A stretch of DNA of 64,000 nucleotides from the NCBI RefSeq assembly GCF_900111275.1, contig NZ_FOGR01000003.1, positions 1 through 64,000 of the forward strand. Reading direction: 5' to 3'. A program made the position numbers and the translations under genes. Source of the stretch: Rhizobium sp. NFR03. GTDB taxonomy: Bacteria > Pseudomonadota > Alphaproteobacteria > Rhizobiales > Rhizobiaceae. The notes beneath the pieces are model-generated. The model saw only the letters and a list, made by a program, of their open reading frames with translations. It ran no database searches and was not told the origin of the DNA. Shown here piece after piece: positions 9,045 through 16,940 of the stretch. Position 1 is the stretch's first letter. Each line of letters begins with the position of its first letter.

Positions 9045-9799
9045 AACGCCTCGGTAAACTGAATGGATTGCTGCGTGACGAAAAACGCCTCGACGACAGA
9101 TGGGAGCGTGAATCCGGCCGGGAACTTGGCGACAAAGCGCGGCCGCGCGAACTCGACGCGCGTGCCATCGGCAACGGCCTCACGAAGGGGCGGCGCGAGC
9201 GCCAGAGAATATTCCTGATACGGCAAGGGAATGCCCTCAACGCTTTCCACTCCGTCGGAATAGCGGTTGAGGACTTCCCAGTAGCGGTAAGCTCGCCACC
9301 CTTTGGTGACGTGATAAATCGAGAACCAGTCGGAGTGGCGCAGAGGCCGCGAGAGGCGATAAATCCGCATTCGAACCACACCAGCGTTCAGCGCCGAGTT
9401 GCCGATGATCTTCCCAAAGACGGTCGCCTCCGGAACGGCTTCGCCGGGGTTAATCAGCGAGCCGTTGGCGTTCGGTATGGCGTTCACGAAGGGATACGGT
9501 ATCCCTTCAATGATCGGGAATGGGCCGAACCAGTCCGTGATAATCGGAACATTCACGAAGCGGAACGAGCCGTTCAGCCTGGCGCCGAGCCAGTTGATGT
9601 ACTCATGCTGTTCACGCGTAGCGATCTTGCAATCTTCATAGGTGGCGGTCACAACACCGCCACCGGTCATCTCCATTGTAATGCCTTCGCCGAGGCCGTT
9701 GCGCCCGCCGTCAAGGGATGAGCCCTGAACATCGAACGTGGTCTTGAGCGGAGCCAGAAAGTTCGCCTCAAGCGTAGGCACGTTCAAATATCGGGCCAT
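9041..9799 (-). CDS. Phage distal tail protein, hypothetical
   Basis: The 252-residue protein follows the tape measure by two bases. It opens with a conserved-looking MARYLNVPTLEANF and is a mixed beta protein with many aromatic residues. The location immediately after the tape measure is where Dit-like distal tail proteins or their functional equivalents are encoded. No motif allows a firmer family call. Confidence 0.6.
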   Translation of the reverse strand: MARYLNVPTLEANFLAPLKTTFDVQGSSLDGGRNGLGEGITMEMTGGGVVTATYEDCKIATREQHEYINWLGARLNGSFRFVNVPIITDWFGPFPIIEGIPYPFVNAIPNANGSLINPGEAVPEATVFGKIIGNSALNAGVVRMRIYRLSRPLRHSDWFSIYHVTKGWRAYRYWEVLNRYSDGVESVEGIPLPYQEYSLALAPPLREAVADGTRVEFARPRFVAKFPAGFTLPSVVEAFFVTQQSIQFTEAF

Positions 9800-9801
9800 T
9801 G

Positions 9802-12800
9802 TTACCCCTTCTGGCTGGCGTACTTACTCTGCATCGCGCCAAAACTGCCGCGGCGCTGGGCCTCCCGGTCGGCCGCCATGGCTTCTTGCACGCCTTGGCG
9901 GACAAGCTCGCGAACATGCGGATCGCCGGACGCGCCGTTGATATTCACGTTCAGATCTCGCGGCGTGTTCTGGTTGGCGCCCATCGGCTGTCGCTTGTTC
10001 AGGCGTGGTGCGCGTGGAGCATCAACAAGGCCGCCAGCCGCGTAGCCGCGAAGGCGTTCGAGGTTGGGAACGCCAAGGCGCTTGACGGATTCTGCATCGA
10101 AGACGTACTCGCCTTTGTGGACGATGCCCGCAGGCGTCATCTTTCCGCCCGGTCCGGTGAAGCCACCTGAGTCGTAGAGCCCGAGTCCGCCACCTGCCGC
10201 AAACGTAGCCTGCGCGCCGTTCGGCACGAAGTTCGGCATAAACAGCTTCGACAGCCAACTCATCCCGCCTCCGGCCTGCGGAGCGGATGGGAAGGCGTTG
10301 GCGAGGCTGCCAAGACCCTGCGTTGCAGCGCTGGACGACTGTGCGACTTTGGCAAGAGCGCCTGCAGCCTCCGTCGAACGACGGACCTGCACCTGCATGG
10401 CGTCAACCCAAGTGTTCGTCACGGAGTCGGACGAGTTGCCAGACAGCATCTGAAGCTGCTGCTTGCCGTCCATCACACGCGATGCGCCAGTCGCAAAACC
10501 GACGTGTCCGCCTGCCTGCCCGGCGCCAAGACCGTTCGTCTGCAGCAGGACGTCGCCCTTCTGCGCAAGGCCGGGCGCGATTTGCGTGCCCCAGTTCTGG
10601 AACGAGTTAGCCGCCAGAGAGCCAGTGCCCTTTACGCCGATCTGCTCGAGCGAGGAGTTGACGAAGCCGGCGCACCACGCGGTCTGAGCAGCATTGATGT
10701 CCACGCCACCTTTCTTAAGAAAGGCATTGATGTTTCCCGGCGCCTTCTCACTCTGACCGAGCAGGTTGCTGGCGAGATCGACGGCACTTCCGCTGCTGGA
10801 AACCGAGCCAACCGCTGCGGACGCAACACTACCCACCGCGCCTATGCCGCCGGTCGCACCAGAGCCGGGCATAAGCAGCGAGGCGAGCCCGTTGCCGATC
10901 TGCGAGAACAGGCTATCCAGCGTCTTCTGCATCTGGTTGGCAGCGGCAGTCTTGAGCGCGTCGGTGAATGCCTCGCCGATATCCTTGCCGCCTGAAATGA
11001 CCTGCGACGAGAAATCCGAAAGGAAAGCCGACGTGGTGTTGGCAATCTCCTCGCGATTGATCTGGGCACGAAGGGCCTGACCTGTCGCGCTGTTCGGATC
11101 CTGCGGAAGGCCGTATTCTTTCTGCGTTTGGACGATGTTCTGATCGATCTTCGACATGCCGGCCAAACGGTTGGCGTCAAACATGTCCTGTCGAAGCTTC
11201 GCCTCAGCCAGAGCCTCGGAGTATTTCTTGTACGCTGCGACCTTCTCTTCGATCGCTGCCCTCTGTTTCGTGTCGAGCGAGCGGCCTTTGTCCTCAGCTT
11301 GCTGAAGCAGGTCAAGGCGGAAGCGCGCGGCCTCAGTGGCCGTTCCATACTGGCCGGTAAGTTCGATCTCAAGTCTGAGCTGCGAGATGCGATCGTCAGC
11401 CGACTTGATCAGGTCGCGGTAAGCGTTGCGGGCGCGCTCTGCGGCCGTTTCCGCCTTCTTGGTGGCAGCGTCGGCTTTGGCTGGAGCATCGTCGAGGGAT
11501 GATGGCTTTTGACCTGGCGATGGCACATTAAGTGTGCGGCCGTTGGCGTCCGTAACCGTAGGATTCTGGCCGTCGATCCGGTTTCTAGCTGCTTCGCGGG
11601 CAGCAAACGCGTCATCGCGCTCTTCGCGTGTCCCGGCCTTCTGCATGGCCTGCGCATAGGCCCGATCGACCTGCTCTAAATCAGTCAAAGCGGGGATAGC
11701 GATCCCTCGCAAATCCGACAGAGATTTTGCGAAAGCATCTACACGAGATGCCTCGCGAGCGGCGGCCTGCCCTACTCCCGAGATGACTCCAACCAACGGC
11801 TCGAGCTTTGACTGAGCATCCAGGCCGTCTTTGGCAGCCTGGCGGATCTCCTTCAGGAGTTCCTTAATGTTTTCAGGCGTTCCGGTCTGGTTCTCAATCG
11901 CGATCAGGGAGTCGACGAAGGCCCGGATGTTAGGGCTGCCGTCTGCAACTGATTTATCCAGCGCGGCAATGGCCGACTGGATTTGTGAGATCGTGTATGT
12001 CGCGCCTTGGAAGTCAGAGGCCGGCAAGCTGAGAATAGACCCTTTCGACGTCTTTGCCGTTTCGGCAACCAGCGTCTTATAAAGGTCAATCGCATCCTTC
12101 GTATCTTGCTTAACGAGGTTCTTGCTTTCGGCCGAATACTCGCGAACGCCTTCTGCAGCCGCCGGCCACGCCTCGCGGATCCTGCGGATGAGGTCGGTGT
12201 GGTTCTTCAGCGCCTCTGCGCTCTTATCCGCTTCCGTCTCGGAACTCGAAAAATACTGGATAGCGGCAGCCGAGGCGGCAACCAAGCCAATAGTTACCAG
12301 TGAAACAGGAGATACGATGGAGGCGAAGGCTGCGCCGAGTGCAGAACCAAGCCCCGCACCGCTCGACTTGAGATCGGTAAATACCGCCGAAAGCTGCGTG
12401 CCCTGCTGAAGCGCAATCTGCAGCGGCGACATGCCACCCATTGCGGTAACGCCAATGTCCTGAAACTGCGCGGCGATGTTTGATGTGTAGGGGTTGGCGT
12501 TATTGGCGCCAGCCTGCGCCCGCTGAACCGGCGTATCCGCCAGAGCCGCATTGCGGCCCTTTATCGCGGCTGTAGACGCCAGTGCGGCTTGCCGCTCCTT
12601 GGTGATGGCTGCGGTCATCTCCGTCGCGGAGATCGCGCCGAGGGAATGCGCCCGCCGGATATCGGCTACCGACTGCTTGTAATTGTTGATCGTCGAAAAA
12701 AGAGGATTGTATTTCGCCCGCAGGCGCTCAAGCTCCTTGCCCTGATCAGCAAGCGCTCCACTCCACTCCTTCGCGCCCTGCGTACCAATCCCGACCATCT

Positions 12801-12984
12801 TGTCAATCCGGGCCTGCAAGGCAGATGTCATCGACTTGTCGATGCCCTTGCCCATGCTGTCGAATTGCTTTTCGACCTTGCTGGAAGAGGCGGCAATGTC
12901 GCTTTCCAGCCGTTTTAGGCTGCGGCGAACCGTGGCTAGGTCCGTGCTAATCGAGATGATCAGGTCATCGGAATTGTCAGCCAT
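9802..12984 (-). CDS. Tail tape measure protein with embedded TIGR02594/CHAP-like domain
   Basis: The ATG at 12984 is preferred (AGGA about ten bases upstream), giving 1060 residues. The length, long Ala/Gln/Lys-rich helices (coiled coil about 1-60 and 480-600), a central hydrophobic segment with Gly-Ala-Ser runs (about 215-260) and the position after the tail chaperones identify the tape measure. From about residue 755 to 870 it contains a cysteine-histidine hydrolase-like domain: AWCAGFVN (Cys near 771), then GGHVGFATG (His near 827) and LSGNSSDSV, matching TIGR02594-type peptidoglycan hydrolases. This probably opens the cell wall during DNA injection. The C-terminus is Gly-rich followed by a helical tail. 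Confidence 0.9.
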   Translation of the reverse strand: MADNSDDLIISISTDLATVRRSLKRLESDIAASSSKVEKQFDSMGKGIDKSMTSALQARIDKMVGIGTQGAKEWSGALADQGKELERLRAKYNPLFSTINNYKQSVADIRRAHSLGAISATEMTAAITKERQAALASTAAIKGRNAALADTPVQRAQAGANNANPYTSNIAAQFQDIGVTAMGGMSPLQIALQQGTQLSAVFTDLKSSGAGLGSALGAAFASIVSPVSLVTIGLVAASAAAIQYFSSSETEADKSAEALKNHTDLIRRIREAWPAAAEGVREYSAESKNLVKQDTKDAIDLYKTLVAETAKTSKGSILSLPASDFQGATYTISQIQSAIAALDKSVADGSPNIRAFVDSLIAIENQTGTPENIKELLKEIRQAAKDGLDAQSKLEPLVGVISGVGQAAAREASRVDAFAKSLSDLRGIAIPALTDLEQVDRAYAQAMQKAGTREERDDAFAAREAARNRIDGQNPTVTDANGRTLNVPSPGQKPSSLDDAPAKADAATKKAETAAERARNAYRDLIKSADDRISQLRLEIELTGQYGTATEAARFRLDLLQQAEDKGRSLDTKQRAAIEEKVAAYKKYSEALAEAKLRQDMFDANRLAGMSKIDQNIVQTQKEYGLPQDPNSATGQALRAQINREEIANTTSAFLSDFSSQVISGGKDIGEAFTDALKTAAANQMQKTLDSLFSQIGNGLASLLMPGSGATGGIGAVGSVASAAVGSVSSSGSAVDLASNLLGQSEKAPGNINAFLKKGGVDINAAQTAWCAGFVNSSLEQIGVKGTGSLAANSFQNWGTQIAPGLAQKGDVLLQTNGLGAGQAGGHVGFATGASRVMDGKQQLQMLSGNSSDSVTNTWVDAMQVQVRRSTEAAGALAKVAQSSSAATQGLGSLANAFPSAPQAGGGMSWLSKLFMPNFVPNGAQATFAAGGGLGLYDSGGFTGPGGKMTPAGIVHKGEYVFDAESVKRLGVPNLERLRGYAAGGLVDAPRAPRLNKRQPMGANQNTPRDLNVNINGASGDPHVRELVRQGVQEAMAADREAQRRGSFGAMQSKYASQKG

Positions 12985-13002
12985 CGGCAAGTGTCCTAGC
13001 AT
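12974..13002 (+). promoter_or_regulatory. Putative sigma70-type promoter for the plus-strand gene at 13044
   Basis: TTGTCA (12974-12979), a 17-base spacer and TAGCAT (12997-13002) point rightward toward the isolated plus-strand gene. The -35 box matches five of six consensus bases and the -10 box four of six. It overlaps the first codons of the tape measure gene on the other strand. Confidence 0.35.
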
Positions 13003-13003
13003 A

Positions 13004-13028
13004 CGAAAAAGCCCGCAGGAGTTGCGGG
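13004..13028 (-). terminator. Rho-independent terminator upstream of the tape measure gene
   Basis: Read on the minus strand, a GCCCGCA stem and its complement TGCGGGC with a five-base loop are followed by TTTTTC. It lies between the tail-chaperone block and the tape measure start, so it would stop or attenuate transcription coming from the head and tail-tube genes. Tape measure expression would then need read-through, antitermination or a local promoter. Confidence 0.7.
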
Positions 13029-13043
13029 CCTTGGGAGGTGGGA

Positions 13044-13322
13044 ATGGCGAAGATGATCGTTGAGACGTGGTCGGGGAACGGCAAGCTAGAGATTGAGGAT
13101 GCTACCTATGACGTCCGATACCAGATTAGGAGAGAAGGCAACGGGAACCGCAACGCCACGAAAGGCGTAGTGTCGGGCATCCGGATGCAGGCCCTCATCC
13201 CTCTTCCGCAGAGCACCAAACTCCGCATGACCTTGGAGGACGGTCACGCCGTTGAAGTGGCGGTCTTCGGTGGAGAACCTTGTCGCTTCACCGTCAACTC
13301 GCCTATGCCAAGAGAGGATTGA
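13044..13322 (+). CDS. Hypothetical plus-strand moron-like phage gene
   Basis: The ATG at 13044 has GGGAGG five bases upstream, a strong ribosome binding site, and gives a 92-residue beta-rich protein (strands MIVETWSG, VSGIRMQALIPL, KLRMTLEDGHAVEVAVFGG). It is one of only two plus-strand genes inside the otherwise minus-strand prophage. A possible promoter lies just upstream, and its 3' end overlaps the opposing small gene by 20 bases. Independent orientation, own promoter and a neighbouring terminator fit a moron. No function can be assigned. Confidence 0.6.
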   Translation: MAKMIVETWSGNGKLEIEDATYDVRYQIRREGNGNRNATKGVVSGIRMQALIPLPQSTKLRMTLEDGHAVEVAVFGGEPCRFTVNSPMPRED

Positions 13323-13515
13323 GAACTACGGCTATTTCTCCATTGTGGTCCCGCACGAAGCTTCGACCGGCGCGCGCTCGGTATTGCTCGCTCCCATCGA
13401 AAAGCAAAAGCGGCTCGATAGCGATTTCCTCAGCCTCAACATTGCCGAATTTCTCAGCTGCTCGGCGAAATTCATCAAGCCCGACCACGCGTACGGTAAC
13501 CGGTACGAGTGTCAT
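13303..13515 (-). CDS. Hypothetical small phage protein
   Basis: Starting at the ATG at 13515, one base after the stop of the frameshifted chaperone frame, with GGGGG just upstream, the frame encodes 70 residues (MTLVPVTVRVVGLDEF at the start). Longer starts upstream would overlap the chaperone frame and are less likely. The last 20 bases are antisense to the end of the plus-strand gene. No family recognised. Confidence 0.5.
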   Translation of the reverse strand: MTLVPVTVRVVGLDEFRRAAEKFGNVEAEEIAIEPLLLFDGSEQYRARAGRSFVRDHNGEIAVVLNPLLA

Positions 13516-13516
13516 C

Positions 13517-14070
13517 TCATCCCCCATGCGCCTCCATAAGCGCCCGCATTTCGCGTTCTGACGGCGGGCAACTGCTGTTGTCGCTGCCATCGTCGTTGTG
13601 CGCTTCGATCGCCTCAAAGAACTCCACCAGCGTAGCCGCCCAGAAATCAGGCGGCCGCCAGCCGATCTTATGAGCCGTTCTCAGCCACTGGCGCAGCTGC
13701 TGCTCGGTGTTTAGGTCTTCGCCGCTTCGGTCTTTGCTTCCGTCGCGGCGCTTTCGTTTCCCTTTTCGCCAGCCTCATCGAGGTGGGCGGAAATCAGATC
13801 GTTGAAAGCGACCGAGCAGTCGGCGAAATGCCGCAGCTGAATCTTGTTCAGCGCCGCGGCCTTGTCGCCCTTGATGGTGAGGAACTGGATCGCCGCCATG
13901 GTCGCCCCGACTTCCACGCCCGCAAGCCGTTGCCACAGATCCGACAAGGACTTGCACTGAAGTGCTGCGGAGACAGCGGCCAGACCGTTCATGGTGCCGG
14001 CGAGGACCAGATCGACGTCGTCGATCTTGAGCGCGACCTCGCCGCGGGCTAGATTTACAGCGTCTGCCAT
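13517..14070 (-). CDS. Tail assembly chaperone, -1 frameshift fusion product
   Basis: The 0-frame gene (13711-14070) contains the heptamer G GGA AAC at 13762-13756 on the minus strand, exactly in the phase needed for a -1 slip at codon 105. After the slip the frame stays open for 79 more codons to the TGA at 13517-13519, giving a 184-residue fusion. The second part contains the motif GWRPPDFW followed by AATLVEFFEAIE, matching the short Phage_TAC_6 (DUF2376) chaperone pattern P-x-x-F-W-x-x-T. It has no good start codon of its own and is reachable only by slippage. Fused chaperones bind tape measure and tail tube subunits, as lambda gpG-T does. Confidence 0.8.
13711..14070 (-). CDS. Tail assembly chaperone (gpG-like), 0-frame product
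   Basis: This 119-residue protein follows the tail tube gene by three bases and precedes the tape measure, the canonical place for the first tail chaperone. It starts MADAVNLARGEVALKIDD, like the GTA-type TAC_11 family (N-terminal RGEV strand followed by the substrate strand), and ends in a Glu/Ala/Lys-rich tail that overlaps the slippery site. Termination at 13711 gives the short form. A fraction of ribosomes should shift to make the longer fusion listed separately. Confidence 0.85.
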   Translation of the reverse strand: MADAVNLARGEVALKIDDVDLVLAGTMNGLAAVSAALQCKSLSDLWQRLAGVEVGATMAAIQFLTIKGDKAAALNKIQLRHFADCSVAFNDLISAHLDEAGEKGNESAATEAKTEAAKT

Positions 14071-14073
14071 GGG

Positions 14074-14505
14074 TTACACCGCCGGAGTAAAGGTTGGCGA
14101 AGCCGCCGGCACGAATGAAGCGGTGAACTCCATCGAATTCTCGACGTCGCCACTCAGTTCATAATCGGTGATGAAGTACGGGCCTGTGAACGTGCCGAAC
14201 TCCGGGACGATGATCTTGGCGTTGAACACTTCAGCACCGACGATCTTGCTGTTGAATGCCTTCTGCGCGGCGCTCGAGACGTAGCGACCGGAGCCCGAAA
14301 ACGTCTTCTTCGAAATGCCTGGCCGGCTGGTCCCTTCAACAGGGCCGCCGGGGTTGGTGCACGATGGAATCGTGGTGTCGATTTCATTCGCCGACATGCT
14401 GAAACTGCGGGTTGTCAGGCCGCAAAGGTTGGTAAAGACCTCCGTCGAGGCGCCGTCGCCCAGTTGAATGAGAAGTAGCCGTCCAAGCTGCTGGCCGTCT
14501 GCCAT
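14074..14505 (-). CDS. Major tail (tube) protein, TP901-1-like
   Basis: AAGGAG five bases before the ATG at 14505 sets the start and gives 143 residues. The sequence (TTRSFSMSANEIDTT near residues 31-45, then SGSGRYVSSAA and FTGPYFITDYELSGD) is typical of tail tube proteins of the phage major tail/TP901-1 family, which stack as hexameric rings around the tape measure. It lies between the tail completion protein and the chaperones, as expected. The strong ribosome binding site fits high expression. Confidence 0.85.
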   Translation of the reverse strand: MADGQQLGRLLLIQLGDGASTEVFTNLCGLTTRSFSMSANEIDTTIPSCTNPGGPVEGTSRPGISKKTFSGSGRYVSSAAQKAFNSKIVGAEVFNAKIIVPEFGTFTGPYFITDYELSGDVENSMEFTASFVPAASPTFTPAV

Positions 14506-14567
14506 AGGATCTCCTTCGCCGGCACGGCCGGACGTTAACGTGGTGGTTTTGGTGGTGGTGCCGTCTG

Positions 14568-14975
14568 CTAGGCGGCCTTGTCGTAGCGAGCCAAGAACTC
14601 GACGACCGCATGGCTCGTCAGCCCGTCGGGATCTCGAAAGACCCGCGTCTGGCGATGCATGATTGAGGTGAAGCGGTTCGTTGACAGTATCATGGGCTTC
14701 AGATGCAGCGCTTCGACCATTGCGTCGGCAATGCGCCGGACTTCCGGGAAGCCGACAGCGCGCGACCATGCGTGCATGGTCAGGTATATGTCGCCGCCCT
14801 CAAGACAAGTCGCATCGCGGCGGAGCGTCTGGGCCTCGCCGATGTTGATGTAAGGGAACGGCGGGGATGCGGGCGGCTGGTCGTAGATGCGCGTGCTGAC
14901 CAAGCCCGTTACCGTCGCATCAGCCTTTAACAGGCGAACGACTTCGCCTTGCACTTCAAGTTCGGGTGAGGCCAT
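14568..14975 (-). CDS. DUF3168 family tail completion protein
   Basis: The 135-residue protein has the DUF3168 layout: an N-terminal helix (ELEVQGEVVRLLKAD), RIYDQPPASPPFPYINIGE near residues 29-47, and a central strand-helix unit YLTMHAWSR. The family joins the tail tube to the head connector. It starts on the stop of the gp10-like gene (TAATG), so the two are translationally coupled. Confidence 0.85.
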   Translation of the reverse strand: MASPELEVQGEVVRLLKADATVTGLVSTRIYDQPPASPPFPYINIGEAQTLRRDATCLEGGDIYLTMHAWSRAVGFPEVRRIADAMVEALHLKPMILSTNRFTSIMHRQTRVFRDPDGLTSHAVVEFLARYDKAA

Positions 14976-15463
14976 TACTTTTTCATCGCCTCCCGCACTG
15001 CTTTGTTGATGGCGGCGTTCAATCGCTTCTTTGCCTGCGGCTTAGCGGCTCGCCAGTTTGGGAAAATGTGTGGCTGCGCCACCATGCCGGGATGCATACC
15101 CGTCGGATTATCCGCGGCAGCCTTCTTGCCGGCAACCGTTCCTCCGCCCTTAGCGGTGCTGTGCGGCGCAGTGCCGAATTCCAAGAAGCGCCAAATGAAC
15201 GATGCGAACAAGCCGACCGCGTCTTTATCCTTGCTTGCTTGGATGCCAACCTGCTCTTGCGCCGGCCGATTGCGGATGAAGTCAGCATCAAACGAGTGCA
15301 TATATTCGAGCGTCGCGCCTGTCGGCGCCTTCTGCTCCATCTCGGCAGCAAAATCCTCCATAATGGAGATCTTGGCGTCGGCGGCGTACTTCTCGACATT
15401 GGGTGCCAGAGCATTCAGCCGCTTCATCAGCGCCTCGCGCCCTTGCACTTTTGCCTTGATCAC
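14975..15463 (-). CDS. HK97 gp10-like neck protein
   Basis: One hundred and sixty-two residues with the HK97-gp10_like pattern: N-terminal helix with LMKRLNALAP, a QKAPTGAT segment near residues 44-51, WRFLEFGTAPH near 91-101 and a C-terminal PHIFPNWRAAK motif followed by a basic helix. The family sits at the head-tail interface. It overlaps its upstream neighbour by four bases (ATGA). Confidence 0.85.
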   Translation of the reverse strand: MIKAKVQGREALMKRLNALAPNVEKYAADAKISIMEDFAAEMEQKAPTGATLEYMHSFDADFIRNRPAQEQVGIQASKDKDAVGLFASFIWRFLEFGTAPHSTAKGGGTVAGKKAAADNPTGMHPGMVAQPHIFPNWRAAKPQAKKRLNAAINKAVREAMKK

Positions 15464-15813
15464 GTCGCCACCCCGTCATCGACCAAGAACTCGATCCAGC
15501 CATTGCGCCCGTCTGGATTTGAGGCTGTCCGAATGTTTAACTCTCTCGGCGACCGAGCATCGACGATGCGCCATGCCGGCGTTACCGACCGCGTGCGCTC
15601 ATTCGAGCGAACCCAGACCGTGTAAGGCTGAATGCCCGACAACCGGCTCGCCTGCACAGCCTCACCGCCTGCGCGGGCTACAAGCTGCGCGGGCTCCGTG
15701 AAGACCGTGGCATAGGGTCCGGAGACCTCGTTTCCATACCCGTCGTCGACCGTACCGCGCTGCTGAAAGTGCAGCTTCTCACGCATGGCGCCCGAGCTAG
15801 GTTTCCGAGCCAT
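15460..15813 (-). CDS. Head-tail joining / head closure protein
   Basis: The ATG at 15813 has AGAGGAG eight bases upstream; the frame then gives 117 residues. The opening REKLHFQQRGTVDDGYGNEV is the hallmark of the phage head-tail joining (SPP1 gp16/H_T_join) family, and the middle carries an ARPLV-like beta barrel. The protein closes the connector after DNA packaging. It overlaps the end of the 59-residue gene upstream by 17 bases. Confidence 0.85.
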   Translation of the reverse strand: MARKPSSGAMREKLHFQQRGTVDDGYGNEVSGPYATVFTEPAQLVARAGGEAVQASRLSGIQPYTVWVRSNERTRSVTPAWRIVDARSPRELNIRTASNPDGRNGWIEFLVDDGVAT

Positions 15814-15976
15814 CTTCCGGCTCCTCTTTCCGCTCGGTGTCTTCAGCAACAGCCGTGCCCTTGGCTACAGCCTCTTCGCCGCAGATCCGGCGCACGTTCT
15901 TCGACGTGCCGGCCTTATAATCGATGGTGAAGCCGGGCTGCGCCCACGAGAAATCTTCTACAAAACGTACATGCAT
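15797..15976 (-). CDS. Small phage protein, 59 residues
   Basis: The ATG at 15976 overlaps the stop of the upstream gene (TAATG) and the frame ends with TAG at 15797-15799. The product starts MHVRFVEDFSW and has an acidic C-terminus (EDTERKEEPEDG). Coding is supported by the coupled start, the overlap with the joining protein and phage-like packing. Its first 18 bases are nearly identical to the last bases of the connector gene at 16232-16249. Function unknown. Confidence 0.6.
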   Translation of the reverse strand: MHVRFVEDFSWAQPGFTIDYKAGTSKNVRRICGEEAVAKGTAVAEDTERKEEPEDGSET

Positions 15977-16249
15977 TAGCTGCGACCGATGATGGAGAAC
16001 GCAAGGTCGGAATGCGCAACCAAAACCTTGGGATCGGTCACGCCGATGCGCCGTAGATCGTCTTCCAAGGATTTACGAAGCGCGTCTTTGCCGTCTTCTC
16101 CGTAAATCTTGCTGCCTTGTACCAGCAGAATGTCGCCATCCATCAGACGAAGTCCCGTAGCCCATGATGCAACGCCGGAAATTCCAACCGAAAGTTCTTC
16201 GATATCAGCCATGCTTTTCTCCTCCAGTTGTTACAAAACGTACGTGCAT
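15959..16249. repeat. 18-bp direct repeats flanking the 78-residue gene
   Basis: TACAAAACGTACRTGCAT occurs at 15959-15976 (R=A) and 16232-16249 (R=G), 17 of 18 bases identical, 273 bases apart. One copy ends the connector gene, the other starts the 59-residue gene. Confidence 0.8.
15976..16212 (-). CDS. Hypothetical small phage head protein
   Basis: A GGAG(G) ribosome binding site lies six to nine bases before the ATG at 16212. The 78 residues read like a compact alpha/beta domain (SWATGLRLMDGDILLVQG, then a helix LRKSLEDDLRRIG). The gene lies between the connector and the head closure gene and is bracketed by an 18-bp imperfect direct repeat, which hints that it was inserted. No family recognised. 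Confidence 0.65.
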   Translation of the reverse strand: MADIEELSVGISGVASWATGLRLMDGDILLVQGSKIYGEDGKDALRKSLEDDLRRIGVTDPKVLVAHSDLAFSIIGRS

Positions 16250-16593
16250 GCTGCATCCTCCAAGGATGGGCGCCAGACGCGCCAAGGGGCCAGAAGCCGC
16301 CGCACTGTCGGCTGAAGCATAGCGTCGCCAGCGTCCTTCTCTGGGGCTTCACGGCGCTCGTAAAGGTAGGACAGCACGAGCAGGATGGCGGCCACGATCG
16401 GCGGTGTCACGATCATCGTGTAGCCGGTCGTGTCGGGGTCAGGCAGCACCCCGCCCAAGGGCAGAACGGGCCTATCTAGATATTCCAGAACGATGGATTC
16501 TGCGGCTGCTAGATAGACGCCGATCTCGGCGTCCTCATCTTCGTGAAAGATGCGCAAGTGCTTGCGCGCGAGCTCGATATCAACCAGCGCCAT
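16231..16593 (-). CDS. Head-tail connector protein, gp6-like
   Basis: This 120-residue protein begins with the connector hallmark (VDIELARKHLRI, then AAAESIVLEYLDRPV), and has the hydrophobic helix IVAAILLVLSYLYERRE near residues 66-82 typical of the HK97 gp6/phage_connect_1 family that attaches beneath the portal. It is followed directly by the small genes described above. Confidence 0.85.
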   Translation of the reverse strand: MALVDIELARKHLRIFHEDEDAEIGVYLAAAESIVLEYLDRPVLPLGGVLPDPDTTGYTMIVTPPIVAAILLVLSYLYERREAPEKDAGDAMLQPTVRRLLAPWRVWRPSLEDAACTYVL

Positions 16594-16594
16594 G

Positions 16595-16936
16595 TCAGGC
16601 CGCGATGACGGCTGCCGTTGCAGCGCTGGTGACCCAAACTCGACCCGAAAGCGACTGAGCGCGCGTGCGGACCGTTACGGTCTTGCCGATATCTTGAACA
16701 CGCGGCACAAACGTCAGGCCGAATGCGCCGGGCACTTCCGCCCCGCCAACCAGCCACTGCCGGTCAACTGCTGGCGTCGGCGTACCGGTAAAGGTGCCTG
16801 CGCTTGCGGTCAGCGTCTGGCCGACCTGCGCCGTGCCAGTGATTGCGGGTGCGACGGTGTTCGCTGGAGCAACCGGGCTGGCAACACCGCCGATATAGCT
16901 CGCGAAACGATGCTTGTTTGTCTGCGGCGTTGCCAT
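16595..16936 (-). CDS. Ig-like domain phage head protein, possible decoration protein
   Basis: The start at 16936 gives 113 residues and avoids a long overlap with the neighbouring gene. After a 30-residue N-terminus the sequence has the bacterial Ig-like pattern: NTVAPAITGTAQVGQTLTAS, then a P-x-P hinge, RQWLVGG, and a GKTVTVRTRAQ strand. Such domains decorate phage capsids or tails and often bind carbohydrate. Being encoded just after the capsid gene block suggests a head decoration role. Confidence 0.65.
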   Translation of the reverse strand: MATPQTNKHRFASYIGGVASPVAPANTVAPAITGTAQVGQTLTASAGTFTGTPTPAVDRQWLVGGAEVPGAFGLTFVPRVQDIGKTVTVRTRAQSLSGRVWVTSAATAAVIAA

Positions 16937-16940
16937 CGAG

